A stretch of DNA of 40,156 nucleotides from Beroe ovata (Eukaryota > Ctenophora > Nuda > Beroida > Beroidae). The translations under genes and the position numbers were made by a program. The stretch is taken from assembly GCA_946803715.1 (NCBI GenBank), contig CAMPET010000062.1:46846-87001 (forward strand), in the 5' to 3' direction. Below, piece after piece: positions 1 to 9,795 of this stretch (the first letter of the stretch is position 1; every line of letters starts with the position of its first letter). The notes below the pieces were generated by a model. That model was given only the letters and a program-made list of their open reading frames with translations. It did not search any database and was not told where the DNA came from.

Positions 1-67
1 ACCCCCACCTATCCGACTACCAACTTCCCTCCTTCATCACATTCACCGAATCACCGACTCCCCCAGC

Positions 68-145
68 CTCACCTTCGTCCGTGGTAGAAAGGGTTCCGAT
101 CAAGCCTGCTACGGCGGCTTTGTTTACTCCAAAGATCGAACCCGC
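68..145 (+). pseudogene. FLYWCH-like zinc-finger fragment in left arm
   Basis: The + strand reads L-T-F-V-R-G-R-K-G-S-D-Q-A-C-Y-G-G-F-V-Y and then S-K-D-R-T-R. The pattern of basic stretch, short loop, G-[FY]-x-[YF] and K-D-R-T resembles the N-terminal half of FLYWCH zinc fingers, which often occur in or beside MULE-type transposases. The C-terminal half with the zinc-binding Cys/His residues is not seen, because the frame runs into the nested hairpin. It is a relic without its own start codon. The match is from memory, so the family call is tentative. Confidence 0.4.
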
Positions 146-294
146 TCCTTGGTGTCAAGTGCTGCTTGACACCAATCATGGTGTCGCGTCCCGCCTATAA
201 GTATAACTGAAACTCTAGGGTGAAGGGGCGATGTTGATTGCTTGACACTGCACTTCAACCGGATACATCTGTTTCATGACATTGTTACAAGATG

Positions 295-382
295 AACTTA
301 AGCGGAACTTAAGCGGAACTTAAGCGGAACCTAAGCGGAACTTAAGCGGAACTTAAGCGGAACTTAAGCGGAACTTAAGCAG
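295..382 (+). repeat. 11-bp tandem repeat, eight units (left arm)
   Basis: Eight head-to-tail copies of AACTTAAGCGG run from 295 to 382. The fourth copy has one substitution (AACCTAAGCGG) and the last ends in CAG. Each unit contains the palindrome CTTAAG, so every unit can pair both with itself and with the opposite arm. Confidence 0.95.
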
Positions 383-573
383 GCCATACAAGTTTAGCCG
401 GACACACCTCAGCTCACCTGAAAAAAGGAATTTATTACGCACTTTCAGTCAAAGCAATATAAATGGATTGATAAAGTTAAGCTCACTAGCAGAAAACAGA
501 TATATTGATGAACAACTATCGAATAAGCTTCCCGTCAGGTGAGCTGAGGCGTGTTCGGCTAAACATGTATGGT

Positions 574-639
574 CTGCTTAAGTTCCGCTTAAGTTCCGCT
601 TAAGTTCCGCTTAAGTTCCGCTTAAGTTCCGCTTAAGTT
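574..639 (-). repeat. 11-bp tandem repeat, six units (right arm)
   Basis: Six copies of CCGCTTAAGTT, the reverse complement of the left-arm unit, run from 574 to 639. The first copy begins CTG, matching the variant last unit on the left. The two arms therefore differ by two repeat units although the flanking arm sequence is nearly identical. Confidence 0.95.
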
Positions 640-784
640 CATCTTGTAACAATGTCATGAAACAGATGCATCCGGTTGAAGTGCAGTGTCAAGCAATCAA
701 CATCGCCCCTTCACCCTTGAGTTTCAGTTATAAGCGGGACGCGACACCATGATTGGTGTCAAGCAGCACTTGACACCAAGGGGC

Positions 785-860
785 GGGTTCGATCTTTGGA
801 GTAAACAAAGCCGCCGTAGCAGGCTTGATCGGAACCCTTTCTACCACGGACGAAGGTGAG
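785..860 (-). pseudogene. FLYWCH-like zinc-finger fragment in right arm
   Basis: This is the inverted-arm copy of the fragment at 68-145 and encodes the same peptide on the minus strand. It is preceded by a proline/serine-rich open stretch (to about 1029) in two frames that look like one frame broken by a frameshift near 930. As on the left, only the first half of a FLYWCH-type finger is recognisable. Having the same fragment in both arms means it was already part of the arm when the inverted structure formed. Confidence 0.4.
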
Positions 861-929
861 GCTGGGGGGGTGTCGGTGATTCGGTGAATGTGATGAAGGA
901 GGGAAGTTGGTATTCGGATAGGTGGGGGT

Positions 930-1706
930 TTGGAGGTTGGGAGGGGGTATCATGACTGTTGTCAGGGAGGAGGTCCAGGAGGCAGGATGTGGAAGGGTCA
1001 GGATTTAGGGAGGTGGAGTTGAATACCATGTCGAATGGTATACTTTTTCGGATTTCATCCCACTNCTTTAAAATTAAAGGTACTTTGAAGGTTAAGACTT
1101 GAACCTAGTAAACCACTACATGAAGCCATGATCACAAATTGAAATGATAACGAGTATTATCGGCAACTCACTCCTATAACGCTGGACATTCCTATTAGAA
1201 CTGAGCATATGTACTCTCTGCACTTGCCTCGGCCTGTGAAAGGAGTAACTGTCTCATCCTCAGAAGATTAAGAATGGACTCGTCGGATTAAGAACAAAGA
1301 AACGAACAATACGTTTATGGAGTTCTGCTTCACTGAGCAGTGAGCGGTAACAATGCAGAGATGCCGTTGATGTTGATCAGTTGGGTAAAATGATCAACAC
1401 GGTGTGTTCCATGGAGAGGACGACGGTTGCGTGAACAGTAACGGCATTCACGGAGTGGTTTGTGAACTAGGCAATGTCTGTCTATATCTAATGTTTCATC
1501 ACTGTAGTACAACTGTGGAAGAGGCTGCCAGTGGGTACTNCAGTCATAACTCAGATAGTAGCTTACACTTCATAGGCACTTAGCTACTTTTCTATCTATT
1601 ATATCGCATCACCTGCACAATTACATTAAAAATTTTTTGTGCATAAATTGCAACATGTGCAAAATGCACATTTGCTTTTCTATCTACTATCAGTAATCCT
1701 TTAAAG
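930..1706. other. Gene-free stretch after the fold-back element
   Basis: No supportable gene is present. The part to about 1040 is G-rich and probably the continuation of the right arm beyond the window-truncated left arm. The rest is unremarkable AT-rich DNA with two single ambiguous bases, at 1065 and 1540. Confidence 0.6.
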
Positions 1707-2239
1707 GTTTTTTTGCCTGGCGACGCAATACCACTGAAGCGCGCGTGCAAAACAAAATTTTCGACAGGGTTTATCATCGATCCGCAAAGTTTTTTTACCG
1801 TCGGCGCCGCGCGCAATTTTCATTGCCCGATAAAATCCCGCCTGCAGCAAGGCAGCAAGGGTAGGGGGAAATCCTACAAATCAGAAACATGTTTAGGTTT
1901 TGTTTGTCAGATTTTATCTGACCTCTGTTCCTCGCGCGCGGCGTGCGCGAGAAACAGGTCAGGTAACATCTGACAAGTTTTTGTAAAATTGCACCCTACC
2001 CTTGCTGGCGGGATTTTATCCCTGGCAAGGGGGAATGGGGATTGAAAATCGCGCGCACCGACGGTAGGGTAAAATCCTACAAGTTTAGTTTGAACTGTGG
2101 ACTAATATCTCGCCGTGAAAATAATTGGTTTATTTTGGACTATTTATATTTGCCGATTCATAATAAATAGACTCTATAACTGTCATGTTTCGGCCTTTGA
2201 ACGATGAAGGTGTGTGCAATGCAGAAAAGTGGGCATCTG
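1707..2239. mobile_element. GC-rich palindromic (MITE-like) element, copy A
   Basis: About 1787-1895 and 1975-2080 are imperfect inverted copies. CAAGGGTAGGG pairs with CCCTACCCTTG, and both sides carry a TACCGTCGG / CCGACGGTA end motif and a GGGATTTTATC/GATAAAATCCC motif. The centre folds again around TGTCAGATTTTATCTGACC and a CGCGCG stretch. The flank 2087-2239 is shared with copy B. The large hairpin without coding capacity is typical of a miniature inverted-repeat element. No target-site duplication could be assigned. Confidence 0.65.
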
Positions 2240-2443
2240 CNATCTTCGTGATCAGCTCATCGAGATCTACCAGAAAATGCTAGAGCCTCAAAAAGTTAGA
2301 AAAAAGGGCGCACCCTACTGCGCGGTAACCCAAATACCCCGCGCGCGCGCTGCGCATGCTCTTTTTTACGACTTTTCAGTTGATCACTGAGTAGAACAGG
2401 GACGCGCAACTCGCATAAGCTCTTGCATCAAAAATTTGTATAT

Positions 2444-2796
2444 GGTTTTTTTCCTTGGCGACTCGATGCAAAACCGCTAAAGCGCGCGTGCAAAACAAAA
2501 TTCTCGTCGGGGCGGATTGAAAATCGCGCGCACCGACGGTAGGGTAAAATCCTACAAAGTTTCTACCGTCGGGCGGCGCCGCGCAATTGTTATTGCCCGA
2601 TAAAATCCCGCCAACAAGGGTAGGGAGAAATACTACAAATCAGAAACATGTTTAGTTTGAACTGTGGACTAATAACTCGCCGTGAAAATAATTGGTTTAT
2701 TTTGGATTATTTGTCGATTCATAATGAATAGATTCTATGACTGTTTCGGCCTTAATGATGAAGGTGTGTGCAATGCAGAAAAGTGGGCATCTGCTT
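2444..2796. mobile_element. GC-rich palindromic element, copy B (shortened)
   Basis: The order of segments matches copy A: the GGCGACTCG-like lead, GCGCGCGTGCAAAACAAAATT, the CCGTCGG motif, GATAAAATCCCGCC, and then the same unique-looking flank ending GTGGGCATCTGC at 2796. The central self-complementary part of copy A is missing. A piece of the right arm (GATTGAAAATCGCGCGCACC) is placed near the left end, so this copy is rearranged. Because the flank is duplicated too, the pair looks like a segmental tandem duplication rather than two independent insertions. The stretch between the copies (2240-2443) shows no gene and has one ambiguous base at 2241. Confidence 0.65.
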
Positions 2797-3426
2797 TTTA
2801 GGGTCAAAGTTCGAACTTCCATTCCACCAGACTGCTTACTTAGCTGCAATTGGTCAGCTTTTGCGTAGAGATGCTAGATCGAAAACTTTTATTTATTTAT
2901 CTATTTATGCAACGAAATTCTTGACAGGGTATATCATCAATAGACAAGATATTATGAAGTTTTACTGAGCATATGTATCATGATGCAAGATGTGAACATT
3001 AAAGGCCCAATTTACCTGATACTAGAAATAAATTATCAAATAAACTGATTTTGAATTCTTATGATCCAATATGATTCCAAAATGCAATTGCTTAAAATTG
3101 CTTAAAATTGCTTAAAATTGCTTAAGATATTATGAAGTAGTTGAAGGTGGAATATGACTTTCTTTCTATTTAAGCCCAATGTTGTCACAGAATTTTATGG
3201 CATTGCAGACCAGTTATGATGGTTCAAATGTTCAATATTCATGGTACCATTATTTTTGTAGTTACTTGTATTTATTCATTTTGCACTTCACTCTTCTGAG
3301 AAATTTCCATTTTTATGTGATTGATAGTTGAGTCATGAAGGCTACCAATTGTGCCAAAACCTAATTTTGTCCTCAGAATAGGAAATCTGGGACAATTGAA
3401 CTTAAAAAATGATTTTGTCACTACAG
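2797..3426. other. Upstream region of the proteasome gene
   Basis: About 2908-2951 contains a decayed third trace of the hairpin family (a CGACAGGGTTTATCATCGAT-like stretch with several substitutions). The remainder is AT-rich and must hold the promoter and 5' leader of PSMA4. No convincing TATA box or initiator can be singled out. Confidence 0.45.
3088..3126 (+). repeat. 10-bp tandem repeat TTGCTTAAAA, about four units
   Basis: Three exact copies of TTGCTTAAAA and a fourth partial copy run from 3088 to 3126, about 350 nt before the PSMA4 start codon. No function is evident. Confidence 0.9.
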
Positions 3427-3433
3427 ATGAAAT

Positions 3434-3467
3434 GTGAGTGTTGCTCTAATTGTGAAAAAAATTTCAG
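3434..3467 (+). promoter_or_regulatory. Possible 34-nt leader intron and acceptor before PSMA4
   Basis: GTGAGT at 3434-3439 is followed by a branch-point-like CTCTAAT and then AAATTTCAG ending at 3467, 8 nt before the PSMA4 start codon at 3476. A second acceptor-like CACTACAG ends at 3426. Read unspliced, 3427-3474 is a 15-codon upstream ORF whose stop ends 1 nt before the real start. Either the acceptor at 3467 serves a cis or trans splice, or a very short intron removes the uORF. Confidence 0.4.
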
Positions 3468-3475
3468 AAGCTGAT

Positions 3476-4264
3476 ATGGCACGTCGGTATGACTCCAGAA
3501 CCACGACCTTTTCTCCTGAGGGTAGATTATATCAAGTTGAGTATGCCATGGAGGCTGTTGGGCATGCTGCCACATGTCTGGGTATATTGGCCACTGATGG
3601 GGTTGTTCTAGCAGTTGAGCGTAGAAATACTATCAATTCCCTATTAGATGAGTCATTTGGTTCAGAGAAAATATACAGGCTTGGATCGGATGCTGCTTGT
3701 AGTGTTGCTGGCATAACAAGTGATGCCAATGTTTTGACATATCAGCTGAGATTGGTTGCACAAAGATATGAATTCACATATCAAGAAAGTATTCCAGTAG
3801 AGCAACTGGTCAGGAATGTTTGTGATCTAAAACAACGTTACACACAAACAGGTGGACTCCGTCCCTTTGGAGTCTCTTTGCTGTATATGGGATGGGACAA
3901 TAGATATGGCTTCCAACTCTATCAGTGTGATCCCAGTGGGAATTATGGTGGCTGGAAAGCTGCGTGTATTGGTAACAATCATGCTGCAGCTGTTTCTCTC
4001 CTAAAGCAGGAATACAAAGAAGAAGGAAATACCCTTAAAGAAGCCCTACACCTTGCAGTCAAAGTTTTAAGCAAGACCTTAGACATAAACAAGCTTACTT
4101 CTGAGAAGATTCAAGTTGCAACACTGACCAGAGAAGGGGACAGAACAGTTATTAAAGTATTATCTGGAGAGGAAACAAATAAGCTTATTGCAGATTATGA
4201 AGCAGAAGCTAAGAAAATTGAGGATGAAAAGAAATCAAGTTCAAGTGGTCCTAGCAAAGCATAG
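3476..4264 (+). CDS. PSMA4: Proteasome subunit alpha type-4 (alpha3)
   Basis: This encodes a 262-aa alpha-ring subunit of the 20S proteasome, close to the 261 aa of human PSMA4. The N-terminal proteasome-alpha signature occupies residues 5-27 ([13 protein letters not shown], then Y-Q-V-E-Y-A-M-E-A), and the Ntn-hydrolase fold follows. As an alpha subunit it is structural: it forms the gated outer ring and docks the regulatory particle. It is not catalytic. The C-terminus is the usual lysine/serine-rich tail. The start at 3476 is chosen because M-A-R-R-Y-D-S-R matches the family start; the frame is open 14 codons further upstream, but that part lacks an ATG and looks like leader or intron. The coding region has no intron. 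YJU2 follows 317 nt downstream on the same strand. No canonical AATAAA is visible in the gap; AATAAG lies about 28 nt after the stop. Confidence 0.97.
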   Translation: MARRYDSRTTTFSPEGRLYQVEYAMEAVGHAATCLGILATDGVVLAVERRNTINSLLDESFGSEKIYRLGSDAACSVAGITSDANVLTYQLRLVAQRYEFTYQESIPVEQLVRNVCDLKQRYTQTGGLRPFGVSLLYMGWDNRYGFQLYQCDPSGNYGGWKAACIGNNHAAAVSLLKQEYKEEGNTLKEALHLAVKVLSKTLDINKLTSEKIQVATLTREGDRTVIKVLSGEETNKLIADYEAEAKKIEDEKKSSSSGPSKA

Positions 4265-4580
4265 GTGTTTGTCCCACATTGCAGAATTCAATAAGAACAT
4301 AATATTTTTGGTCAAGTCCGACTGTAACTTTTGATTCTGCCAGAATATGTAGGTATTCTCAGGAAAACAAAACAGAATCGGTTACATGATGAATCAAGAA
4401 TAGCTTATATGATGTACTATATTTGTTATTCAAATTTACCAATTATGATATTCATTTGTTAACATTGACAAAGTGTGCGTACAACTTACGTTTTCTGAAT
4501 TTTTCAATCATCATTCTTAGGTACCCTTTGTTTAATAGTAAAGATTATAATGTGTATGTGTCCCAGGTCTAGGCAGAACT
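4265..4580 (+). other. PSMA4-YJU2 intergenic region with acceptor near YJU2 start
   Basis: This 316-nt AT-rich spacer must contain the PSMA4 3'UTR and whatever starts YJU2. GTGTCCCAG ends at 4566 and GGCAG at 4576, placing an acceptor-like site 14 or 4 nt before the YJU2 ATG. There is little room for a separate promoter, first exon and intron. Confidence 0.45.
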
Positions 4581-5519
4581 ATGGCTGACAGGAAAGTTCT
4601 CAACAAGTACTACCCTCCTGACTTTGACCCTACAAAACTTCCTCGACTTCGGATAAACCCAGTGAAGACCTTTGTTGTACGAATTATGGCCCCTTTCAAT
4701 ATGAGATGTAAAACATGTGGAGAATATATTTATAAGGGCAAAAAGTTCAATTCAAAGAAAGAGGATGTTTTGGATATGGATTATCTAGGGTTGAAAATTT
4801 TTCGATTTTTCATCAAATGTACAAGATGTTTAGCAGAAATCAGTTTCAGAACAGATCCTGAAAATACTGATTATGTGTGTGAGCAAGGAGCCACTAGGAA
4901 TTTCCAAGCCCATGATTTTGCTGAGCAAGAAGAGCGGAGATTAGCAAAACAAGAAGAAGAAGATGAAGCAAATCCCATGAAAGCATTAGAAAAGAGGACA
5001 AAGGAGTCTAAAAGTGAAATGGATGTCATTGATGCCCTGGAAGAATTGAAAGATCTTAATGCTAGACATGCAAATGCAGACATTAACACAATGTTAGAAG
5101 CAGTGAGTAGTAAGAAAACTCCAGAAGAGTTGGCGGAAGAAGAAGACAACAAGCTTGCACAAGAAGTATTTGAACAGAAGCGCAAAAGGGTTAAAAGACT
5201 TACGGATGATATCTGCATATCAGAGTCGAATGACGTTGATGTTATATCTAATTTTACCTTATCAGATAATAAACCTGTTGCTCAAGCAGCTCCAATATCA
5301 GATAAAAAGAAGAAAATGTGTGGCTTGGTCAGGAAGAAACCAAAGCAAACATCTGCCAAGAATCTCGTTACAAGTCAGGTTATCAAGCAGGACATTGATC
5401 TAAGTGCAGATCTGGAATCTACTAATTGTAATCAGATTCCAGTCACTGCAGAAGAAAAGAGCACTAAAGCCACTGGGCTGTCCCTGATCACGAATTACAG
5501 TTCAAGTGACTCAGATTGA
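4581..5519 (+). CDS. YJU2: YJU2-type pre-mRNA splicing factor (CCDC94)
   Basis: This encodes a 312-aa protein in one uninterrupted ORF (human YJU2 is 323 aa). The N-terminal 120 residues are strongly conserved: [17 protein letters not shown], then [18 protein letters not shown]. Zinc-binding cysteines are at 43, 46, 80 and 83. The family acts in the catalytic spliceosome, stabilising docking of the branch helix for the first transesterification. After residue 125 comes an acidic/glutamate-rich coiled-coil stretch ([13 protein letters not shown] and onward to about 215). A lysine-rich, low-complexity tail ends in S-S-S-D-S-D. The tail diverges from vertebrate forms, as is usual. The gene sits 317 nt after PSMA4 and 295 nt before the next start. 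Confidence 0.95.
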   Translation: MADRKVLNKYYPPDFDPTKLPRLRINPVKTFVVRIMAPFNMRCKTCGEYIYKGKKFNSKKEDVLDMDYLGLKIFRFFIKCTRCLAEISFRTDPENTDYVCEQGATRNFQAHDFAEQEERRLAKQEEEDEANPMKALEKRTKESKSEMDVIDALEELKDLNARHANADINTMLEAVSSKKTPEELAEEEDNKLAQEVFEQKRKRVKRLTDDICISESNDVDVISNFTLSDNKPVAQAAPISDKKKKMCGLVRKKPKQTSAKNLVTSQVIKQDIDLSADLESTNCNQIPVTAEEKSTKATGLSLITNYSSSDSD

Positions 5520-5813
5520 ATAATTACCCCAATTACACATGTAATTTCGGTTTTAATTTTCAATTTAAGCTAAGAAGGTATATTTCAATTCTCGGATGGT
5601 AGATCGAATGTTGACCTTTTGATTCTTTTATGCTCTAAACCTTTAAACACGATCTGAAATGAATGGAAAGCATAGGTTCTTTTATTACTCTCAAGTTGGG
5701 TTGTTAAATGACCATTCTACTACTCGCCGCCTTTTAAAAAGCTCTTTTACCTGAAACTCACTATTTCAATTCACAATAACTTCACAAATAGTTTGTGCCA
5801 CCTGCTAAAAACA
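5520..5813 (+). other. YJU2 to GFA-protein intergenic region
   Basis: This 294-nt spacer has no visible AATAAA. Unlike the other junctions, no strong acceptor lies next to the downstream ATG; the best is ACAAATAG ending about 20 nt before it, which is weak. Confidence 0.4.
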
Positions 5814-6523
5814 ATGGCGGAAGGAATTTTCGAAAGGGACGGCTCGTGCCTCTGTGGTGCCTGTCAGTACACCGTGAGTGGCAAAGTCATGATGTCTGCT
5901 CTATGTCATTGCAAGGTTAGGCGTCTCGATGATTTTATCCTATATGATTCCATTCAACCCTCAATTCTGTGCAATGCAACAATGAATGAAAATCATCGGA
6001 AAAGATAATCTATAATGAAATGCATTTTCAGGCTTGCTCTAGAGCCATTGGTATGTCACCAGTTCACCTAATCATTATAACACCAAGTGATAAAGATATT
6101 ATCGATTTGAAAAGCGGCAATGTCAAGTTGATTGAAGGAATTGGGAAAATGAGACATGCTGTCTGTTGTGATTGTGGTGTATGCATTTACCAATATCCGG
6201 ATGGTGCAGGTTAGTACAGCTACAGACACTAGACAATTGCCATGGTTAGGAAAGATTCTTGCATGGAAAGTATTTTCTTGCATAATGGAAAGTGTTTTCT
6301 AAACTTTCTACTTTTTTCAGATTTCAGGGCTGTTTATCCTACTAATTTTCGTATCGAAGATGGTGTCTCATGCCTCTTACCAAAAGATATGATGCCCACC
6401 ATGCACGTGAACTATGAAAACAGGCACTACGATTGGTTTGACGAACTGCCAAAGTTCAAAGTTTTTCCTGGAGGAGAAATGATGAGTAACCAGGGAGAGA
6501 TTCTTCCTAGTGAGCAAGCATAA
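5814..6523 (+). CDS. Small GFA/CENP-V-domain zinc protein
   Basis: Three exons (5814-5915, 6032-6209, 6321-6523) join in frame to 160 aa with GT-AG introns of 116 and 111 nt. Exon 1 ends in phase 0 and exon 2 in phase 1. The protein is a single GFA (glutathione-dependent formaldehyde-activating enzyme-like) fold. It has G-S-C-L-C-G-A-C (Cys 12, 14, 17), a C-H-C-K-A-C motif (Cys 31, 33, 36) created across the first splice junction, and a C-C-D-C-G motif (Cys 79-82). These are the usual ligands for the structural and catalytic zinc sites. The junction-built C-x-C-x-x-C motif confirms the intron. Family members include bacterial GFA-like proteins and the animal centromere protein CENP-V. A catalytic role cannot be assigned here. 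The start M-A-E-G at 5814 is preferred over an in-frame ATG seven codons upstream because the domain begins right after it. It could equally be called CENPV-like. Confidence 0.85.
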
Positions 6524-6922
6524 TACACCTGTAACAACCATTCAATATTATATGAATAAACTTTTATTAACACTGTAGATTAGATTCATGTGTGTACAAT
6601 GTATATATTGGCTCATTTGTTTAACTTTTACAGATATTGAGATAAAATATTGAACAAAAAAACACGTTTTATAAGATTCCAGTTTTCACATTTTGATAAA
6701 TTTTTGATGTAGATCCCTTTATTATTTTTCAGAATACGAATTTTGTAGTATGAGTTATACCTTATTCATTGCTTTTAAACCCATAATCGTTATTGAACCT
6801 ACAATTGTTATTCATTTATTAATCATTCGAAACGCGCAGTTATGAATTTTGTGAAAACTTCTGCCATATGCAATGACTCCTGAGGTATCAACCTTATTTA
6901 TTCACTTCAGAAGCTAGGGACC
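6524..6922 (+). other. GFA-protein to NSMAF intergenic region
   Basis: This 399-nt AT-rich spacer begins with the GFA-protein 3'UTR and its AATAAA. It ends with a good acceptor, TTATTCACTTCAG at 6910, 12 nt before the NSMAF ATG. A possible donor (GTATGAGT) lies near 6748, so a short 5'UTR intron is possible. Confidence 0.5.
6555..6560 (+). terminator. Polyadenylation signal AATAAA of the GFA-protein gene
   Basis: AATAAA lies 32 nt after the stop codon and is followed by a T-rich stretch and a TGTGTG element near 6590, the classic animal poly(A) arrangement. Confidence 0.6.
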
Positions 6923-9795
6923 ATGTTTTCCGGGGTCATTAATCAGCGGTTCTCGTTGCGTATGTTAGATCCTAATGAATACTACTTCGACGATTACTCT
7001 GTTGAATTTTACAACCATGGACTCGATAGTGCCTCAGGCAAAAACTTTGGGACTATTCCTGGTACATTGAAAATTTGCTCGAAATCTATCGTTTTCGTGC
7101 CATCAAATTGCTCAGAACCATTGATCAAAGTGAAACAGAAGAGTATTACTGACATTAAATCGTATGAACCATCAGATATTGCCCATCTTACAGCAGTGAA
7201 GGTTTGTAATTGTCCAGTGTCCACAGCATTTCCTCTATCGATAATTGATTGATAATCGAGTTTGATACTTAAATACGTAGGGTTGACTCGATGCATATTA
7301 TTGAATTTGCTTATTTCCAATGTTCCTCTCATTTGCACATATTTCAGATCGAAGGTGAAATATTGACATTTGAATCTAGCGAACATATCACAATACAAAA
7401 TGGTATATCGCCCTGCATCCTTCACCATGAGAAGAAGTCTTTCTTCTTCACTCTACTGTATGTCGGCAGTGAGAGGGTCATCTCATTCCTACAGCAGATT
7501 AATCGAGCCTCCCAACTCCATTACTTGGATCATCAGACGATGATAGCTATGATAGCACATCACCGCCAATCTCTATACCCGTTCAAGTCAATGTTTTTTG
7601 ATGATCTTTACGAGAAAGAGTGTGGTAACTTTGTTGTCGACATGGTTGAACCGTTAGTCAATGTTCCTGGTCGGATTGTAGTATCGGAGTCGAGAATATA
7701 CTTCCAACCCTTCAGTAATGCGTTCAGTGTATCAGATGTTCTGAAATGGAAGTTGGACTCGATTACTCAAATAATCTGCAGAACGTATATTCTCCAAGAG
7801 GTTGGATTAGAACTTTTCATCAAAGAGAATGATACAACTTTCAATTATCTCTTTGTACTAGAATCAGTCAAAAATCGAAATGAACTGCACAGATTTCTTC
7901 TTGATAACTGCAGCAATGATTCAGAAGACTCAGATGCCACAAATATGACACTTAAATGGCAAAATGGTTTGATATCCAACTATGATTATCTTATGTACAT
8001 CAATAACCTAGCAGACAGAACGTTCAATAACTTATCTCAGTATCCAGTGTTCCCGTGGATTTTTACAGATTATACGAGCTCATTTTTGGATATCGATAAC
8101 CCTGAAATATATCGAGATCTCTCCAAACCAATTGGTGCATTGACCAAGAAAAGACTTGAAACTCTCATGGCTCGTTTTGAGGAAATGGCCGCACCGAAGT
8201 TTCTGTACGGATCACACTACTCCACACCCGGTTATGTCACTTACTATTTAATGAGGAGTCAGCCTGATCTCATGCTTTGTTTGATGGGAGGGAAATTTGA
8301 CCATCCTGATAGAGTATTCTCTGGAATCGCGGAAACATGGAACAATGTTACACACAATTCTGCTGATTTCAAGGAACTCATACCTCAGTTTTATGAGAGT
8401 GATGGATCATTTCTCGAAAATAGAATGAAAATTCCGTTCGGCAGCAAACAGAACGGCGATGTTGTTGATGACGTCATTCTTCCGCCTTGGGCCGAAAATC
8501 CAAAGGATTTTATAGCTAAAATGCGGGCTGGTTTGGAGAGTGACTATGTTTCTTCAACAATACATCACTGGATTGACCTCATTTTCGGTTACAAGCAGAG
8601 AGGAAGTATAGCAGAGCAGAGTTTAAATCTGTTTCACTATCTCTGCTATCCCGGATCTGTAGAATTGGACTCAATCATAGATCCCAATGAGAAAATGTCA
8701 GTAGTGACCCAGATTCTCGAGTTTGGACAAGTCCCTCAACAAGTTTTCTCCAAACCTCATCCAGAAAAGAGAATTGCTATTCCGTACTCGACTTTACAAG
8801 TGGGAGAGAGCTCATACTGCTGTGATGATGAGCATGCGATTGATGAACCTCACGGACTAAACCAGATGACAAATGAAAATTCCCGTGTTACAAGAAGGAA
8901 GTCTTCGTCTGCAATTGAAAATGGTTCTCTGGACAGTTTTGAGCTGAGTGACAAGTTGCCTGTTAAAGAATGTGTCACATTTTTCTTTGATTGTCAAGAA
9001 ACTCAGTCTCTCCTAGTTGGATCTGCTTCGGGCATTATTTATACATACAAACTGCCCGATATGACCAATACGTTCAGTGTGGTAGTATGTTATGCTGCCC
9101 TCATGTGTGCTATAGACCTGGACCAAACAGTCTGTGTGGGTTCAGCTGATGGTAAATGCTACTTCATTTCCAAACAGCTGGGTAATGTCTTCCAGGCTTT
9201 TCCCGCTCATTATGACACGATCACCGATTTCCAATTAGATGGACCAATGCTGTTTTCATCATCGCGAGACTCTTCAGTTAAAGTGTGGGACATATTAAGA
9301 GGTCCAAGTGGGAAAGTCAAGTCTCTGAGGCTCGTTTGTGAAGTTGATCATGAGGATAGAGTTGAGAGTATTGCTGTTAAAGGACCCATGCTTGCATCTT
9401 GCATGACAGATTGTGTTGTGGTGCTATGGGATTGGGATGCCATGGAAATACTTCATACACTCGACATGAAACACAATGATATCAACCAGGTTACAATTTG
9501 GAATGACAACATTGTCCTTATTGGTAATTCTCTGGTTTACCTTGATATCCACAATTTCTCAGAGGTTTTTTCTAAACGATTTGACAGCCTGATCAGTTCA
9601 TATCAGATGATGTCAGGTACCAATAGTCTTCTCCTATTGGAGAGTTCAGGTATGGTGACGATCTTTGACTTGGTTGAAGGTATCAATAAGGGGGGACTCC
9701 AAACTGGAAATATGGAAGCTTCGCAAATATTTATGAAAAATAGTTTGCTGCTCATAGGCAACAAATCAAAACTGTTCTCTGTGTATAAATGCTAG
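6923..9795 (+). CDS. NSMAF: Neutral sphingomyelinase activation factor FAN (BEACH-WD40)
   Basis: Two exons (6923-7201, 7348-9795) join in phase 0 across a 146-nt GT-AG intron to 908 aa (human NSMAF is 917). An N-terminal GRAM/PH-like region includes G-T-L-K-I-C-S-K-S-I-V-F-V-P near residues 49-62, where the human protein has G-S-L-K-I-C-S-K-S-V-I-F. A PH-BEACH region follows (V-P-G-R-I-V-V-S-E-S-R-I-Y-F-Q-P). The BEACH domain spans about 295-568, with N-N-L-A-D-R at 312-317, S-Q-Y-P-V-F-P-W-I, Y-G-S-H-Y-S-T-P-G-Y-V and D-L-I-F-G-Y-K-Q. A WD40 region runs from about 633 to the end; at least two repeats end V-K-V-W-D or V-V-L-W-D. FAN couples the TNF receptor to neutral sphingomyelinase in vertebrates; here the role is inferred from homology. 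The WD region is less regular than in vertebrates. Start: the ATG lies 12 nt after a strong acceptor and fits the family's N-terminal spacing. Confidence 0.95.

Larger units (their letters stand above)
1..929. mobile_element. Fold-back element with long near-identical inverted arms
   Basis: Positions 1-421 and about 535-929 are inverted copies of each other, separated by a 113-nt AT-rich spacer (422-534). Base 1 pairs with about base 929, so the left arm is cut by the window edge and the right arm may continue to about 1040. The arms differ only at scattered bases and small indels. One example is a 6-nt TATAAG-type insertion near 200-210 in the left arm that the right arm lacks. Each arm carries an 11-bp tandem repeat block next to the spacer, a nested hairpin (149-159 pairs with 165-175 around a 5-nt loop), and a fragment of a zinc-finger-like reading frame. 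Long terminal inverted repeats with captured coding pieces are typical of MULE-like or fold-back DNA transposons. The superfamily is my inference; no transposase or target-site duplication is visible. Confidence 0.8.

Noticed and set aside
3434-3475. Upstream extension of PSMA4 by 14 codons
   Set aside because: It lacks an ATG and contains donor- and acceptor-like signals. The conserved protein start is at 3476.
7009-7428. 139-codon antisense ORF over NSMAF
   Set aside because: It lies opposite the conserved NSMAF exons and across its intron. It is a shadow frame.
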